Part shown: positions 47,657-61,015 of the stretch, piece by piece
How the letters are laid out: every line of letters starts with the position of its first letter
Position numbering within the stretch: the first letter of the stretch is position 1
Origin: Owenia fusiformis
Taxonomy: Eukaryota > Annelida > Polychaeta > Sabellida > Oweniidae
Assembly (NCBI GenBank): GCA_903813345.2
Contig: CAIIXF020000007.1
Coordinates: forward strand, 8,067,730 to 8,131,729
Length of the DNA stretch: 64,000 nucleotides
Reading direction: 5' to 3'
Position numbers and translations under genes: made by a program
Notes under the pieces: generated by a model
Database searches by the model: none
What the model saw: the letters and a program-made list of their open reading frames with translations, nothing else
Told to the model about the DNA's origin: nothing

Positions 47657-50390
47657 TTGAAAGAGGTTCATACCTTAACAAATTGTACAATATTAGGTCT
47701 GAAATTCTTATCTACTTTGATGATTTACATGGTTGTGTAGTGTGGAACTAAAATGTAAAACAAAATCTAGGAATTTGGAGTTTTAAGGAGGTTTTTATTT
47801 ATTTTTACTTTACTTATTTACTTATTGCTACTTCAGACTAGGGTTAAACTTCCATAAAACCCCAAATTTCTAAATTATGTTTTACATTTTAGTCCTATAA
47901 TACAGAACCATGTAAATCATCAAAGACGTTTAGAATGTAAAGAACATGAGGATCATTCAAAGCTTTACCTGAAATTTGTTAATTTCAGACCTGATATTGT
48001 ACAATTTGTCAAGTTTTGAACCTCTTTAGAACCTAAAACTTCCTTTAATCCCATCTAAATTATGTTTTACATCTTAGTTCCATACTACAAAACCATATAT
48101 GTTATCATAGACAGATATAAGTAAAAAACATAAGGCTCATCCAAGGCTATACCTGAAAAATAATAATGATGGCAGAAGAAAAAACTTGCAAAATGTACCA
48201 TTTAAAAAACAGAGTGGTAGGTCAATTTGACCCCCCCCCCCCTGCAGACATTAGGGTTAAACTTCCTTAAAACCCCAAATTCCTGAATTATGTTTTACGT
48301 AGTACAATACAGAACCATGTAAATCATCAAAGAGGTTTAGAATGAAAAGAACATGAGGATCATTCAAAGCTATACCTGAAATTTGTTAATTTCAGACCTG
48401 ATATTGTACAATTCGTCAAGTTTTGAACCTCTTTGGAACCTAAAACTTCCTTAAAACCCATCTTAATTATGTTTTACATCTTAGTTCCATACTACAAAAG
48501 CATATATGTTATCATAGATAAATATATGTAAAAAACATATGGCTCATCCAAGGCTATACCTGAAATATGTTTATTTTAGATCTGATATTGTACAATTTGT
48601 TTGTTGTGAACTTGTTTAAAACCTTAGACCTCCTTAAAACCCATTTTAATTATGTCTTACCTCTTAGTTCCACACTACTAAACCATATATATCATCAAAA
48701 GGGGGTAGATGTTAAAAACATAAGGGCCAACAAAGGTTATACTTGAAATCTGTTAATTTCAAATCTGATATTGTACAATTCGCCGAGATTTTGAACTTGT
48801 TTCAAACATTAAGTTTTTTTAAAACCTATCCAAATTATGTTATACATATTATTTCTAAACAACTAAACCAAATACATGTATATCATGAAAAGGGATAGGT
48901 GTAAAAAACATAAGAACCAACCAAGGTTATACTTGAAATGTGTTAATTGCAGACCTAATATTGTACAATTCTTCAAATTTTGAACTTGCGAAAATCCTTA
49001 AAAACCTTCTTAAAATTCATCTTAATTATTTTTGACATGTAAGTTTCACACTAAAAAACAATACATATCATGAAAGAGGGACAGATGTAACAAATATAAG
49101 GCTCATCGAAGGTCTTACCTGAAATTCGTAAATTCAGACCTGATATTGTACAATTCTTCAAATTTTGAACTTGTTAAAATCCTTAAACCTTCTTAAAATT
49201 CATCTAAATTATATTTTACATCTTAGTTCATTACTATTAAACCGTAAATATCTTCAAAGAGTGACAGATATAAAAATCATAAGGGTCATCCAAGGTCATA
49301 CCTTAAATTCGTAAATTCAGACCTGATATTGTACGATTCTTCAAATTTTGAACTCATTTAAATCCTTAAACCTTCCTCAAATCCATCTAAGTTATTTTTT
49401 ACATATTAGTTTCACACTACAAAACTATACATATCATCAAAGAGGGACAGATGTAAAAAATATAAGGCTAATCCAAGGTCTTACCTGAAATTCGCAAATT
49501 CAGACCTGATATTGTACAATTTTTCAAATTTTGGACTTATTAAAACCCTTAAACCTTCTTAAAAACATTTTAATTATTTTGTACATCTAAGTTCCACACT
49601 ACAAAACTATAAATATCATCAAAGTGGGACAGATGTAAACAATCTAAGGCTCAACCAAGGTCTTACCTAAAATTCGTAAATTCAGACCTGATATTGTACA
49701 ATTCTTCGAATTTTGAACTTGTTTAAAACTTTAAACTTCCTTTAAACCCATTTTAATTATCTTTTACATCTTAGTTCAATACTTCAAAACCATATTTATA
49801 ATCAAAGAGGGATAGATATAGAAACCATGGACATCAGCTATAGTCATACCTAAAATCACTCCTCTCAAAAATGTCAAAATTTTCAAAAAATCAACAATTT
49901 TTTTCTCAGTTCCTACTGATTCAATTAGTTTGAACCTTTCAGGGCTAATAGCCCTGCTACTGAGCACTTCACGTGAATTTTTCCAATGTCTTCCAGTGTC
50001 TGAATCAAAAGTGAGGCTCTAAAAAGTAAGAAAATGGGTCACGAATTTGCCCCCTGGGGTACATACTTTGTACTATTATTCAAATTCTGTAGGAGTGATT
50101 GGCATTATTTATTATGCAAATGATTCATATATATAATGTCTATGTATGTAACTTACAAACATCAAGATATCTAAAGTTATCGAGAATGAAAAAATTATTT
50201 TCCCGGGGTGGGGTCTTTTTGGGGGGTGGGGTTCTAAACCCTGAAAAAAAAGAATTATGTACCACTCTGTGAAGCTATCACCTAGGTAGAATTTTCATCC
50301 AAGACTTCCTTCTAACTGAAAATGCTGCCAAACCAACTATACTCCATTTATTAAGAATTTCCCTCCTCGCTCTTAGAGTACAAGCTAAAA

Positions 50391-50994
50391 ATGGTATTCA
50401 TAGAATATAGTTTCTTGTGAAAGATGTCCTGTCGCATAAAAACACGAGAGAGACCCTATCCCGTTCATTTCTTTCCATTCCTACTTTCGAGAAGCAAAAT
50501 TGTGACTTAAAAATTCATCGATTTTAAGAATATTAGGATATAATACTAAGAGGAGGGACCTTCTTTTATTCTGATCGAATCTGAATTGTCTATATCTTGA
50601 ATTTCTTCTATATTGGATCAGATATAATCTTTTCTCATTTATTCATGGCAACAGACATATTGACATAATCATGTTTAGGAACGTCTGGGTTTGGGGAACA
50701 AAACTAAATCGGTTAGCTATTCAATAGAATGGCGTAATTTGATGATAAATTACGTAATATTTCATAATCATTTTGCCGATGGAGGATGTCTTGACCTTTC
50801 CCAAATAGACTTATCAAATCTATGTCATTTTACACGCTAACCTTTCGCTGAAACGTTAATGTACATATCACTTGTGTTAAAAGTCAATTGCATTAGATAT
50901 ACGTAGGCAAGTTACTATGACACTGGGTCTAAAGTATTACCAAGCCACCTTGTCTCTGTAACAAGATGGCCTGCTTTCCGGTAGCATATTTTCG
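50391..50994. other. Gene-free spacer
   Basis: AT-rich sequence with no exon, RNA gene or repeat that I recognise. Confidence 0.4.
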
Positions 50995-51108
50995 TAAAGC
51001 TAAGTTTACACCAACGGCGCTTTGATTGCGCTTTAATGCGACGTGCAAAGCGGCTTTGCATGCTGCTTTAAAGCGCCATCAAAGCGCCGTTGGTGTGAAC
51101 TTAGCTTA
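50995..51108. repeat. Hairpin MITE of about 114 bp
   Basis: TAAGTTTACACCAACGGCGC on the left pairs with GCGCCGTTGGTGTGAACTTA on the right. Further inside, AAAGC words continue the pairing to a loop near 51050. The sequence is markedly more GC-rich than its flanks. Confidence 0.85.
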
Positions 51109-53079
51109 AGGAATTTTGTTTTCTCCATTTAAACCCATTAAATTCTTGGACGGTTTTCTATATAATCGCATGTGGACTATCAGAACTCCATAAATAAAAG
51201 ATATTCGGATTTAAAAGCTACTATCATTGGGAGGATCGGAGATGTATTATTATTATCTGTTACATTGATAAATCACAGAGTGGTGTCTCTGATACAAAAG
51301 CAAGGATTTCAAACCGCAAATGGCACTTCGTGATAATACTGGGTGAATACTTCATACATTATTGGAAACAAGAGACCATGCGCAAATTAAAGGCATACTG
51401 TCATGGAGCAAATCATCCGAAAAACGGGTTTAAATGGAGAAAACAAAATATCTTACGAAAATCTGCAACAGGAAGACAGGCCATCTTGTTACACAAACGC
51501 AGTGCCTCGGTTATTCGTTCATACCCAGTGTATGAGGGATAATAGTCCATCGTGTTTATAATGGAGAGTGTTTATGCAATGGGTACAATCAACATATACA
51601 GAATGTAACATTATATAACACTGCGATAGGAAATGATTTCATAAAGTCTAAGGTTACTTTGATATTTATACATTTGCATCTGGTAATATATTTATAAATA
51701 TTTATGCAACTGTTATTGTATTTTAAAAAGCCGGAAATCAGATTCTAATTTATCAGTCTCTCTTTATCTATCGTGAAAGCCTCTATTTAGCATAAGACAA
51801 AACATGTTCCCAGCCAGCGCATTCTCTAATGTAAATCAATGCATGTAAAGGAATGAATTATTGCCTCATAATGCACCTTCTTAATTTCCCATTTGTAAAC
51901 TTCATTTCATAAAATAACATGATAGAAAACCTATATGTTTTCCTTTTGTAATGCTCAGCTTATTTTCCGCCATATCAGGAAACGTAGTGAATCTTACGGA
52001 AACTACAGTTATCGTTACGGTAATCCCCTATACTCGTGAAGCTATCAGGATCATCTGTCACATACATGTGATCGAGTGGACTGTTTTGTTTTGCTAGTTA
52101 AGTCAGTACGTAAATTACATGCACAGGGTGTTCAATATATTTTGAGACAAAGGGCACTCATTTTACTATTTATTTTTCCGATTCATTAGAAAATTTCCAT
52201 GAGATCACACCTTATACTTTTTGCATAATACATTTATATTTTTGCACACATAGGTGGCACACAAAAAATTATAACTTACACAAAAATGACGAACGTGATG
52301 GATCTTAAAAATAAAATTTAACTTTAATTTCCTTGAAAATGGTGAGATAATTGAATATTTGAGAAACAAAAAGTTGTTTTTCCGAATTTTTTCAAAAATT
52401 TCTGAAGAGATAAAAAAAATAGTAAAAGAATGGTAAACATATATTTCAAACTTTACATTCGGCCTTGAAGAGTTATACCAGGAGCTATTCTTACACAAAA
52501 AAAAATATTTCAAAAGCATCGATACGACATATCTTATAGACCTTTTAGTGTTTTTGTATGCATTACCTAAATTTTAGACCCTTCTTGGGGTCGACTGGCA
52601 AAATTGTATACAGTACTTTCAATGTTTACAACTTAATTAACCAATCAGAATTGGGTATTTCAACTGAGGTACTCACAATACGAAATAAAACCGTTGGGTG
52701 AGCATAGGAATATATAAAATATAAATCCTCAGTTTTTTGTGAATGGAATGATAAATGTTTTCCTCAGTACTTCTTCATAATCACCCTGTATTTGCTGATG
52801 CCATGAAATGAAGCAGTCAAATCATCATTATGTAGGCTTATATCCCATTATCCACAGTGGGATTCTAATTTACATTTTCTGATTGTACTTTTCGCCTTGC
52901 ACAGCGTGTTGATAGACTGTTTTATATTGCTTTTCCTTGAAATCATGCTGTTTTGTCTAATTGGCCTTGATCCTAATGGACCGTTATACGAATTACTCGT
53001 ACTCCTGTGATATTTAAGGAATATACTTTTTGATTTTATATTAAATCTAGACCATAGTTCTGGTATGAAAATGTTTAAT
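51109..53079. other. Gene-free stretch with possible mariner-type ends
   Basis: ACAGGGTGTTCAATATATTT at 52124 and CACCCTGTA ending at about 52793 face each other, but similarity does not continue past about 8 bp, so an element is only suspected. Open frames (51330-51542, 52205-52519, 52848-53189) show no domain. Confidence 0.4.
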
Positions 53080-53268
53080 TGGATAGCAGTCTCACATTCA
53101 ACTGACGGCTGGCGGTTCAACCTTTTAAATATCTTATTGCAAAATCGTTTTAAATATGAATGGAGTAGTGGCAGGTACATACTATTCATATTAAAGTGAG
53201 TTGGCCATAAAAAAGAGACTAAACGCCAGCCGTTAGCCGGCAGTTGAATTCGCGAATCGAATGCTAAC
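53080..53268. mobile_element. Short MITE, family with TTCGCG ends (copy 2)
   Basis: CATTCAACTGACGGCTGGCG on the left pairs with CGCCAGCCGTTAGCCGGCAG on the right, followed by TTGAATTCGCGAAT. The central GAGTTGGCCAT word matches the copy at 23010. Confidence 0.65.
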
Positions 53269-53584
53269 TTAGTTATATAGGTTAATACGTTTGTAGTTGT
53301 GCATTTTCATTTGTTTTTCGTGCTTTCAGTTAATACTCATTTCCATAGCTACAGTACACAGTACAAGTTAATTTATTAGGTCGACTGACTTAAACTCTTT
53401 AAATTACTTCAGCTTACCAGTCAATATGGTTTTGGTCGGAGTCTGGTATACTTAGTCAATAGTATCAGGGTAAGTTGTAACAAAAATTAAGTCAAAAACA
53501 TTCCCTTCTTATCATCTGAATTTGACAAAGAGCATGTTGCAACATGTGAATATTCTGAGAGACGTACCGTTAAATAAGGCTTTT

Positions 53585-53935
53585 TTTCTTGCAAAGGATG
53601 CAAGGCTAGGTCCGTTTTATCTCTCATTTAAGAGTGTGTGTAAATTTAACCTCTTGCAAAGGATGCAAGGCAAGATCAGATTGATGTATCTCTCATTTAA
53701 GAGTATATGTAAATCCAACGTCTTGCAAAGGATGCAAGGCAAGATCAGTTTTATCTCTCATTTAGGAGTGTATGTAAATTTAACCTCTTGCAAAGGATGC
53801 AAGGCAAGATCAGTTTATCTCTCATTTAAGAGTATATGACAATTTAGTTAACCTCTTTCAAAGAACGTAAGACAAGATAAAAATCATCACTCATTTAAGA
53901 GTTATGTAAAGGCAATCTCTTTCAAAGGGTAGCCT
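53585..53935. repeat. Tandem repeat, unit about 60-68 bp, about five copies
   Basis: Each unit contains TCTTGCAAAGGATGCAAGGC and ATCTCTCATTTAAGAGT with variable GATCAG linkers. The copies decay toward the right end. The open frame 53522-53839 is a translation of the repeat. Confidence 0.85.
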
Positions 53936-56446
53936 CACCTTGTATTGCTTTGAGTAAAATCTGTTCGTTGTGGTCGTGTGGATTGTTGTGGCGGGTCATA
54001 GACACGGTAATCCATGTTATCGGACTTGCTTCCCATCTTGTAGCTCTTCGATGTCTATATTTGTAGTAACCTCTAGTTTGTTCAATAAGTTAGCCTGTCT
54101 TACCCTTGATCGTTAATCTTTTCGATTATCTCAATGTTAAGTTCATATTCGTAATTGCATTTTTGATAACGTCCTTGTAGACCTTGTTACTGGCATTACT
54201 TCTTTATAATATCCTTAATAGAGTTCAATGGATCAGTCTGGTTTTACGAGAGCTCTTCCAATTATAATCATTTAGATCGGTGTTATTTGTATTATTCCAA
54301 TGATCAAGAACAGTCTCCTTGCTGTTGCTCTCGACTTCCGATATTGTTCGCTTTGAGAGATGCTGTATCTAGAAATATCTCAGTAACGTATACTTAGCTC
54401 CCAACTCCGCATCCGGCAGTCTAATAATCATAGATACGCATCAGATGCATAGGTATATTAGATATAGGCAGATATAAATTGTAAACTACGTGTATTACAC
54501 TTATAACTCTACGTCTCTTGGATCTGCTCAGCAGATCGGTTGATTATGCAAATGAATCATTTCAGGTCACGCTCCCTTTACACGTCAAATTCCCAATTGA
54601 TGCCGCTGGTATCACAATTGTAATCTTCTCACTGACACTCGGTTCGTTTGTTTGGGACCAAAAAACTTGATCTCTGATCTGAGAAAATGTTTGGTTTTCG
54701 CGTGCTGGTCCAGTTTGTATTAATAATATTATTTTTGCTTAGAATTTCCATTCTAGCGGATGATAATATTATTGATTTACCAATAACAGCATGGCAGTGA
54801 AATTAACATCAGATACACTCAACGTCAAGGATACTTAATACGAGTACTTAATGTTTATTGTCGCTCCCAGTGAAGAAATCTTCGTTCGGTTTTAACTTAG
54901 TGATTCCGTGACTTTTATCATATTGTCTAGAATATTACTTATATCATTAACTGAACGTGGGAGAATTGTTATTGTTGTTGTATGATATATTGGATTTTAC
55001 TCCTTTAATTTTCCGCTGACGTCTTTTAAAGCTTTCTTTATCGTTTCTCCTACACACGCGGTCTATATCAATTATATATGATACCATCGTGTTTAAAAAC
55101 AAAATGTGGGAGATTAAATTTATCAATTCCACACACTTGACACTTTATCTTTCGCTGACGCGTTTTTTCATTTTAACCCAAAAAACAAGTTATTAAAATA
55201 AGAACGACAATACCCTTCAGGTGTTTTTTCTTTTATTTAACGTGTAATCCTACATAAATGTACAAGATTTCAAAAGATCAAGACTAATGATTTCGAAAAA
55301 CATTTTAAACATATAAATATCTTGCAAGGACTTGCAAAATGTTAATATTACTCAAAATTGAAACTTCTAATTTGGTTCGGACGCGAAGTCTTGCGAGTTG
55401 CCTAGATGTAACCGAGTAAAAGCCGAGATTCACAAAAAATCTCGTTACATGAAATCCGCCTTTTGAGTTATTTCTTCTTATGAAGATATTAATTTTTAAA
55501 ATTTCCCAATCCTTTGTATTCTCAGACTCAAAAAGATGCTTTATACTAAACAATTTATTCGACAGGAGCAAGAATTATTTACAATGAGATATTCATGGGA
55601 AAGGCCACACTGACATGTGGGAAAGACCACTTGGCACTCTGGAATTCGAAAAGACGGAGGGACAGCTGGGAAAGACCAGTGCGAAAGAACATGCAGGAGT
55701 AATGGATGTGTGACACAGGTTTATCCCGAATCGCTCTGCATGAATGATCGTACCATTCGCGGGCACAACCTGAACTGTGTACCAAAAGACTGTAAACGGG
55801 CTACAACTTATGTATACTTACACTTTATCGTCCGGACAAACAAATGGACAGACGGAGAAACGATCGGATGGATGGCTTCTCTACATCCCTTCGTTCGGTG
55901 GGATGACAACGGCCTTCTGTCAGTTCCTTTGTAGAAAGCCATATTTCTCGTTGGAAAACAGAAAGATGTGATGGGTATCAGAATAAAACATTTTTGATTT
56001 TGATCAATCTAAGAAATTATCAAATTATCCACTTGATGGGGCGGACTTATCTTATACTTTCCGCTTTGATTAAGGGAGACTGGCATGGTTAAGATTAAAA
56101 GTAGACGGCTAACATTACAGGCTGAAACAGTTCCATATGCTTAAGCTTTAGGGACAATGTCAATGTCGGAGAACGCCCATACAAAATTACTTTTTCGGGG
56201 AGGAAAAGTCGCGATATTTTGTCAACATACATCGATTTTTAAGAGGAAGTGACCTAATTTAAAAAAATGAATGATGTTCAATAAAATAATTGGTTGGATG
56301 TAGAGAAATCGATATGAAATATAAGCAGAATTAATGACGTCTTGGAACGTCGAAATAGTGCCATTGTTGGTCAACCATTCTTGGGACGTATTATTGGCAA
56401 CGTGCTCGGAAACGCCATCTGTTGATGGCATTAAGTTCCCCCCGGA
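53936..56446. other. Gene-free stretch of about 2.5 kb
   Basis: A 105-codon plus-strand frame (55617-55934) with several Cys residues (CRSNGCVTQVYPESLCMND) overlaps an equally open minus-strand frame. It has no signal peptide, splice context or recognisable fold, so I do not call it. No RNA gene or strong repeat seen. Confidence 0.4.
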
Positions 56447-56941
56447 CTAGCCTGACAACGGTAAAGTCAGATACCGTTGTCACAAATGGCGGACATAACC
56501 GTCGCTTCAACTGTTTAATCACTTGGTCCTCATTTCATGGGATTTTATCGTCGCTAGTTCTGTGCATGCATTAAGCTCTTGTGATAATGTATCATATGAA
56601 ATCCCATTTTCGATCAAATTGGATCGTGAATCGCCACAATATAGCGTCTTCGATATCGTCAATGACAAACGGAATCTGAATTTGAGTAATTTAGAAAGAC
56701 AACGGCATATGGTGATTACAGTGTCCGTTGTCCCGTATCTCATTTTGATTGGTTAAAGTAGACTTTATTTCGATGGTAGAACATTATTAACTGTACACTG
56801 AGTATAAAGACACGTTGATTGATTGTTGTTCCAAAGGAATTTAGTCTCGGTGCTCTATTAAACAAACAGTTCATGAAAATCGGTTATGTCCGCCATTTGT
56901 GAAAACGGTACCTCACTTTACCGTTGTGAGGCTATTCCGCG
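56447..56941. mobile_element. TIR element with nested termini (copy 1)
   Basis: The left end GACAACGGTAAAGTCAGATA, followed by ACCGTTGTCACAAATGGCGG, pairs with the right end reading (reverse strand) CACAACGGTAAAGTGAGGTA then ACCGTTTTCACAAATGGCGG. The ACCGTT-T-ACAAATGGCGGACAT block is the best conserved. No transposase. A second copy lacking the outer left ~25 bp begins at 57879. Confidence 0.75.
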
Positions 56942-57878
56942 GTGAAGTTGATGTTTTTATTAAGAGCGTCATCTGTCTATACATAAAATAGTACTGTACA
57001 ACTACAATCGCAGAATAGTACACTGCAGTTTTACAGGCCATACAATTCGTTGTTCTCGTAGTTTAGATTTCTCAATCTCTCGTAAAATTATATTTCTGAA
57101 ACTGATAAAAATCAGAATAAGGCAAAAAGTCCTCATTTGGCATATGGCCTTGACCTTGTGCTCTAACCTCCCATTGTACACGTAAGTAACATTCAACATT
57201 ATTTCTAGAACTACAGTATTAGCTTGCATTCGTGAATGCAAGTTTCGGCTGTCGTCTACCGGATTAATCTAATATTTTATGGACAACTCTTAGATATAGA
57301 TGGTACCTGTCACTATGCCATTCAAATTTAATTGAGTTGGTCATGGAATAATGGGTTAATCCGGTAGCCGACAGCCGAAGGGTGTATTCGTGACTACAAG
57401 CTAAGACAACAGGAGTACCATTCCCCCTAACAGTTTCATGGATCCAGGTTCCAAGAATTGGAGAAACAATAATAGTAATTTAGTATACTGAACTAGTTAA
57501 CAATAAGAACAAAATCTTTATTGGTACATGAATCTATGATTATTTGTCAAATAAATGTGAACAGTAATGATCCACATCACGGAATTGACTCATTATGATC
57601 ACAACCACCTTGTGAAGGATATCATGTTAAGTAGCTGATCTTTACTGTTATATTGAACTTTGAAACACGTGTCTATGAATACTGAATGTAATATCTGATA
57701 AAAGCAGATTTTCTCGATTTAATTATTTCGAAACACCTATCTCTAACAAAAATGCATGTCTTAACCCCCCCCCCCCCCCAACATTTTGAAATGTGAATCT
57801 TTTGAATTTTCTGGGAAATATTTATAATTTTAGTCAAAGTTGGTATAAGTTGGATTTTGGACAAACTTTTGCCATAGC
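56472..57878. repeat. Tandem segmental duplication, copy 1 (about 1407 bp)
   Basis: This block is followed immediately by a copy with about 99% identity (57879-59289). Both contain the TIR element, a MITE of the TTCGCG-like family, a poly-C tract and the same open frames. Visible differences are a few substitutions and 1-3 base indels (for example AGTAGACTTT against AGTAAAGACTTT). Confidence 0.95.
57221..57404. mobile_element. Short MITE, related to the TTCGCG family (copy 3)
   Basis: GCTTGCATTCGTGAATGCAA at the left with TTTCGGCTGTCGTCTACCGG pairs with CCGGTAGCCGACAGCCGAAG and ATTCGTGACTACAAGC at the right. The central ATTGAGTTGGTCATGGA word resembles the other copies. Confidence 0.7.
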
Positions 57879-59289
57879 TACCGTTGTCACAAATGGCGGA
57901 CATAACCGTCGCTTCAACTGTTTAATCACTTGGTCCTCATTTCATGGGATTTTATCGTCGCTAGTTCTGTGCATGCATTAAGCTCTTGTGATAATGTATC
58001 ATATGAAATCCCATTTTCGATCAAATTGGATCGTGAATCGCCACAATATAGCGTCTTCGATATCGTCAATGACAAACGGAATCTGAATTTGAGTAATTTA
58101 GAAAGACAACGGCATATGGTGATTACAGTGTCCGTTGTCCCGTATCTCATTTTGATTGGTTAAAGTAAAGACTTTATTTCGATGGTAGAACATTATTAAC
58201 TGTACACTGAGTATTAAAAGACACGTTGATTGATTGTTGTTCCAAAGGAATTTAGTCTCGGTGCTCTATTAAACAAACAGTTCATGAAAATCGGTTATGT
58301 CCGCCATTTGTGAAAACGGTACCTCACTTTACCGTTGTGAGGCTATTCCGCGGTGAAGTTGATGTTTTTATTAAGAGCGTCATCTGTCTATACATAAAAT
58401 AGTACTGTACAACTACAATCGCAGAATAGTACACTGCAGTTTTACAGGCCATACAATTCGTTGTTTTCGTAGTTTAGATTTCTCAATCTCTCGTAAAATT
58501 ATATTTCTGAAACTGATAAAAATCAGAATAAGGCAAAAAGTCCTCATTTGGCATATGGCCTTGACCTTGTGCTCTAACCTCCCATTGTACACGTAAGTAA
58601 CATTCAACATTATTTCTAGAACTACAGTATTAGCTTGCATTCGTGAATGCAAGTTTCGGCTGTCGTCTACCGGATAAATCTAATATTTTATGGACAACTC
58701 TTAGATATAGATGGTACCTGTCACTATGCCATTCAAATTTAATTGAGTTGGTCATGGAATAATGGGTTAATCCGGTAGCCGACAGCCGAAGGGTGTATTC
58801 GTGACTACAAGCTAAGACAACAGGAGTACCATTCCCCCTAACAGTTTCATGGATCCAGGTTCCAAGAATTGGAGAAACAATAATAGTAATTTAGTATACT
58901 GAACTAGTTAACAATAAGAACAAAATCTTTATTGGTACATGAATCTATGATTATTTGTCAAATAAATGTGAACAGTAATGATCTACATCACGGAATTGAC
59001 TCATTATGATCACAACCACCTTGTGAAGGATATCATGTTAAGTAGCTGATCTTTACTGTTATATTGAACTTTGAAACACGTGTCTAGGAATACTGAATGT
59101 AATATCTGATAAAAGCAGATTTTCTAGATTTAATTATTTCGAAACACCTATCTCTGGCAAAAGTGCATGTCTTAACCCCCCCCCCCCCCCCAACATTTTG
59201 AAATGTGAATCTTTTGGAATTTTCTGGGAAATATTTATAATTTTAGTCAAAGTTGGTATAAGTTGGATTTTGGACAAACTTTTGCCATA
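57879..59289. repeat. Tandem segmental duplication, copy 2
   Basis: Starts at TACCGTTGTCACAAATGGCG directly after GCCATAGC, and ends in TTTTGCCATA as copy 1 does. Its start lies inside the inverted repeat of the TIR element, so the second element copy has a truncated left terminus. Confidence 0.95.
58632..58815. mobile_element. Short MITE, duplicate of copy 3 within the tandem duplication
   Basis: Identical to 57221-57404 except for isolated changes (for example GGATAAATC for GGATTAATC). It arose with the segmental duplication, not by transposition. Confidence 0.75.
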
Positions 59290-61015
59290 TCTAGGAGCCT
59301 TAAGAGCACAAAAGAGGAATAAATAACTTAGTAATTTGCAACGAATCAGGATTATTTAGATATCATTTCGGTTTCAACATTGAAAATGACACCTTGTAAA
59401 TAGAACAACTTGATTGACTATTTTCCAATGTATTTCATCTAATAACCAAATAGAAATAACGTCACCTTTATTAACCTATTTGATTACATTTTTTCCACTT
59501 GAATCTATGTCGCATTTGCAACTTCTGACGGGAGATCAATATTACGACACAGATATAGCGGTTTTACTAATTGAAACTCGCTGGGTTTACAATCTAATAG
59601 CCTTTTTGCTCCTTGAATGCAAAACAGAATTTCTTAAAGTCAGAAAAACAAACATTTCTTGCTCCTGTGAGGGCTGTAGATGAATGTAATTAACAAAGAG
59701 ATTTATATGCTAGTTATAAGTTCCCTGGTATATTTTTGTTGGATTCTGATAACAAATTTCTATTGATATTCTGACACTTGTGACATTGTGTGTAATTGTA
59801 TTATGTATTCATTACAGCATTGGATTGTATTTAATTTGATATCTCTTCTATAAAGTTATCGTTAATAACCAAAGTGACACACAGTCTGCCAGCTGTCCTG
59901 AAATGTATGTTTATTATTTCAGAGGGCTAATAGCTGTATCTCTCATACTAAATAATCCTAAAATACATTATGACCTTCTTGTCCCTTATTTCAAGCTGTG
60001 GTATTTTTAGAAAATAACATTTTTGTTCAAGTCTCTTCATTGATTGTATGAGAATTCTTAAAAATTCAGTGCATAAAAACACTGATGCTCTCCACTTCTG
60101 AATTGATCATTGTGTTTTTACATACCCAAAGTCAGACTGGTCATTAAACTTATAGGCCTATATCAACCAATCTAAGATTTACAATTCGACCTATAATCAC
60201 CATGAACACATGGTCTGACTCCTTTGATCCCTATATACACCTCCGTTACGAAGATACTGTGACTGGTGTCAGAACAGTGTAGGAAAGAATAACATGAATC
60301 AAATTATGTGTAATTAGTCCATTTACGTGCACTCAGAGTACTAGTAACTTAATCAAAGTCCAGTCTTTTTATGAGTATCTGAATGGAACAGAGGTCTTCA
60401 TTGCTAAACTTCTGGCCTTTAGGGGCCTCATCAATATTTTGTTGTTGTCACCAAATTTAATTATGTAATTAATTACATTTCACGATAACCGGCCCTCAGA
60501 ATAAACTTATTCATTGATTTTTATATTATATTAATAAATACATGTTTATCAAATTAAAAAATTAATATACATGTAGGGCTAATGAACCGACATGTACAGG
60601 CCATGTAAGCAATCGCCCATGTCCATGTCAAACTCCAAGTCACGTGCAAGCCAGGTACATTGTAACCGAGCATGTCTTTAAGGCCGTGTGCAACCCATTG
60701 TGATGTTGCCATAGACGATAAATCGCCGTGAGAGTATTACATACAGGTAAAACGGTGGATTCCATTGCTTTTGACAATTCTTCAGTTAACATTGTTTACC
60801 TGAAAAATATAACTTCATTAAAACATACATGGACCTCAATTGCAAAATTTTGTTCTTTGAAAACATAGACAAAACATTTCCCAACTGTTAACTATAGAAA
60901 TCCATGTTATTTGGTTTCAGTTCACGCCCATACTTACACCGTAAATCAATCAAATACTATGCCTATTTTTCAATTTGTGTTAAGTTGTTTTCAGAGATAC
61001 TGACAATCCCATGTA
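59290..61015. other. Gene-free stretch
   Basis: An 89-codon plus-strand frame (59414-59683) has no recognisable domain. AT-rich, no strong repeat seen. Confidence 0.4.

Larger units (their letters stand above)
44640..50390. mobile_element. Giant foldback: two inverted arms of 185 bp tandem repeats with unique outer heads
   Basis: The left arm is a head of about 430 bp (44640-45070) followed by about eleven repeats of about 185 bp running to about 47280. The right arm is the mirror image: about nine reverse-complemented units from about 47830 and the same head reverse-complemented (49970-50385). Each unit contains TTGTACAATATCAGGTCTGA, a TTTTTACATCTGTCCCTCTT block, and GTGTGGAACTAAGATGTAAA. 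Orientation flips at about 47790-47835. The architecture resembles foldback (TU/FB-type) or satellite-cored non-autonomous transposons. A third arm of the family lies at 61016-62510. Confidence 0.85.

Noticed and set aside
52124-52793. ACAGGGTG...CACCCTGTA as mariner-type ends
   Set aside because: Inverted similarity stops after about eight bases, so chance cannot be excluded.
53522-53839. 105-codon ORF with repeated LQRMQGK words
   Set aside because: It is a translation of a 60-68 bp tandem repeat.
55617-55934. 105-codon Cys-containing plus-strand ORF
   Set aside because: No signal peptide, conserved Cys spacing that I know, or splice context; the opposite strand is equally open.
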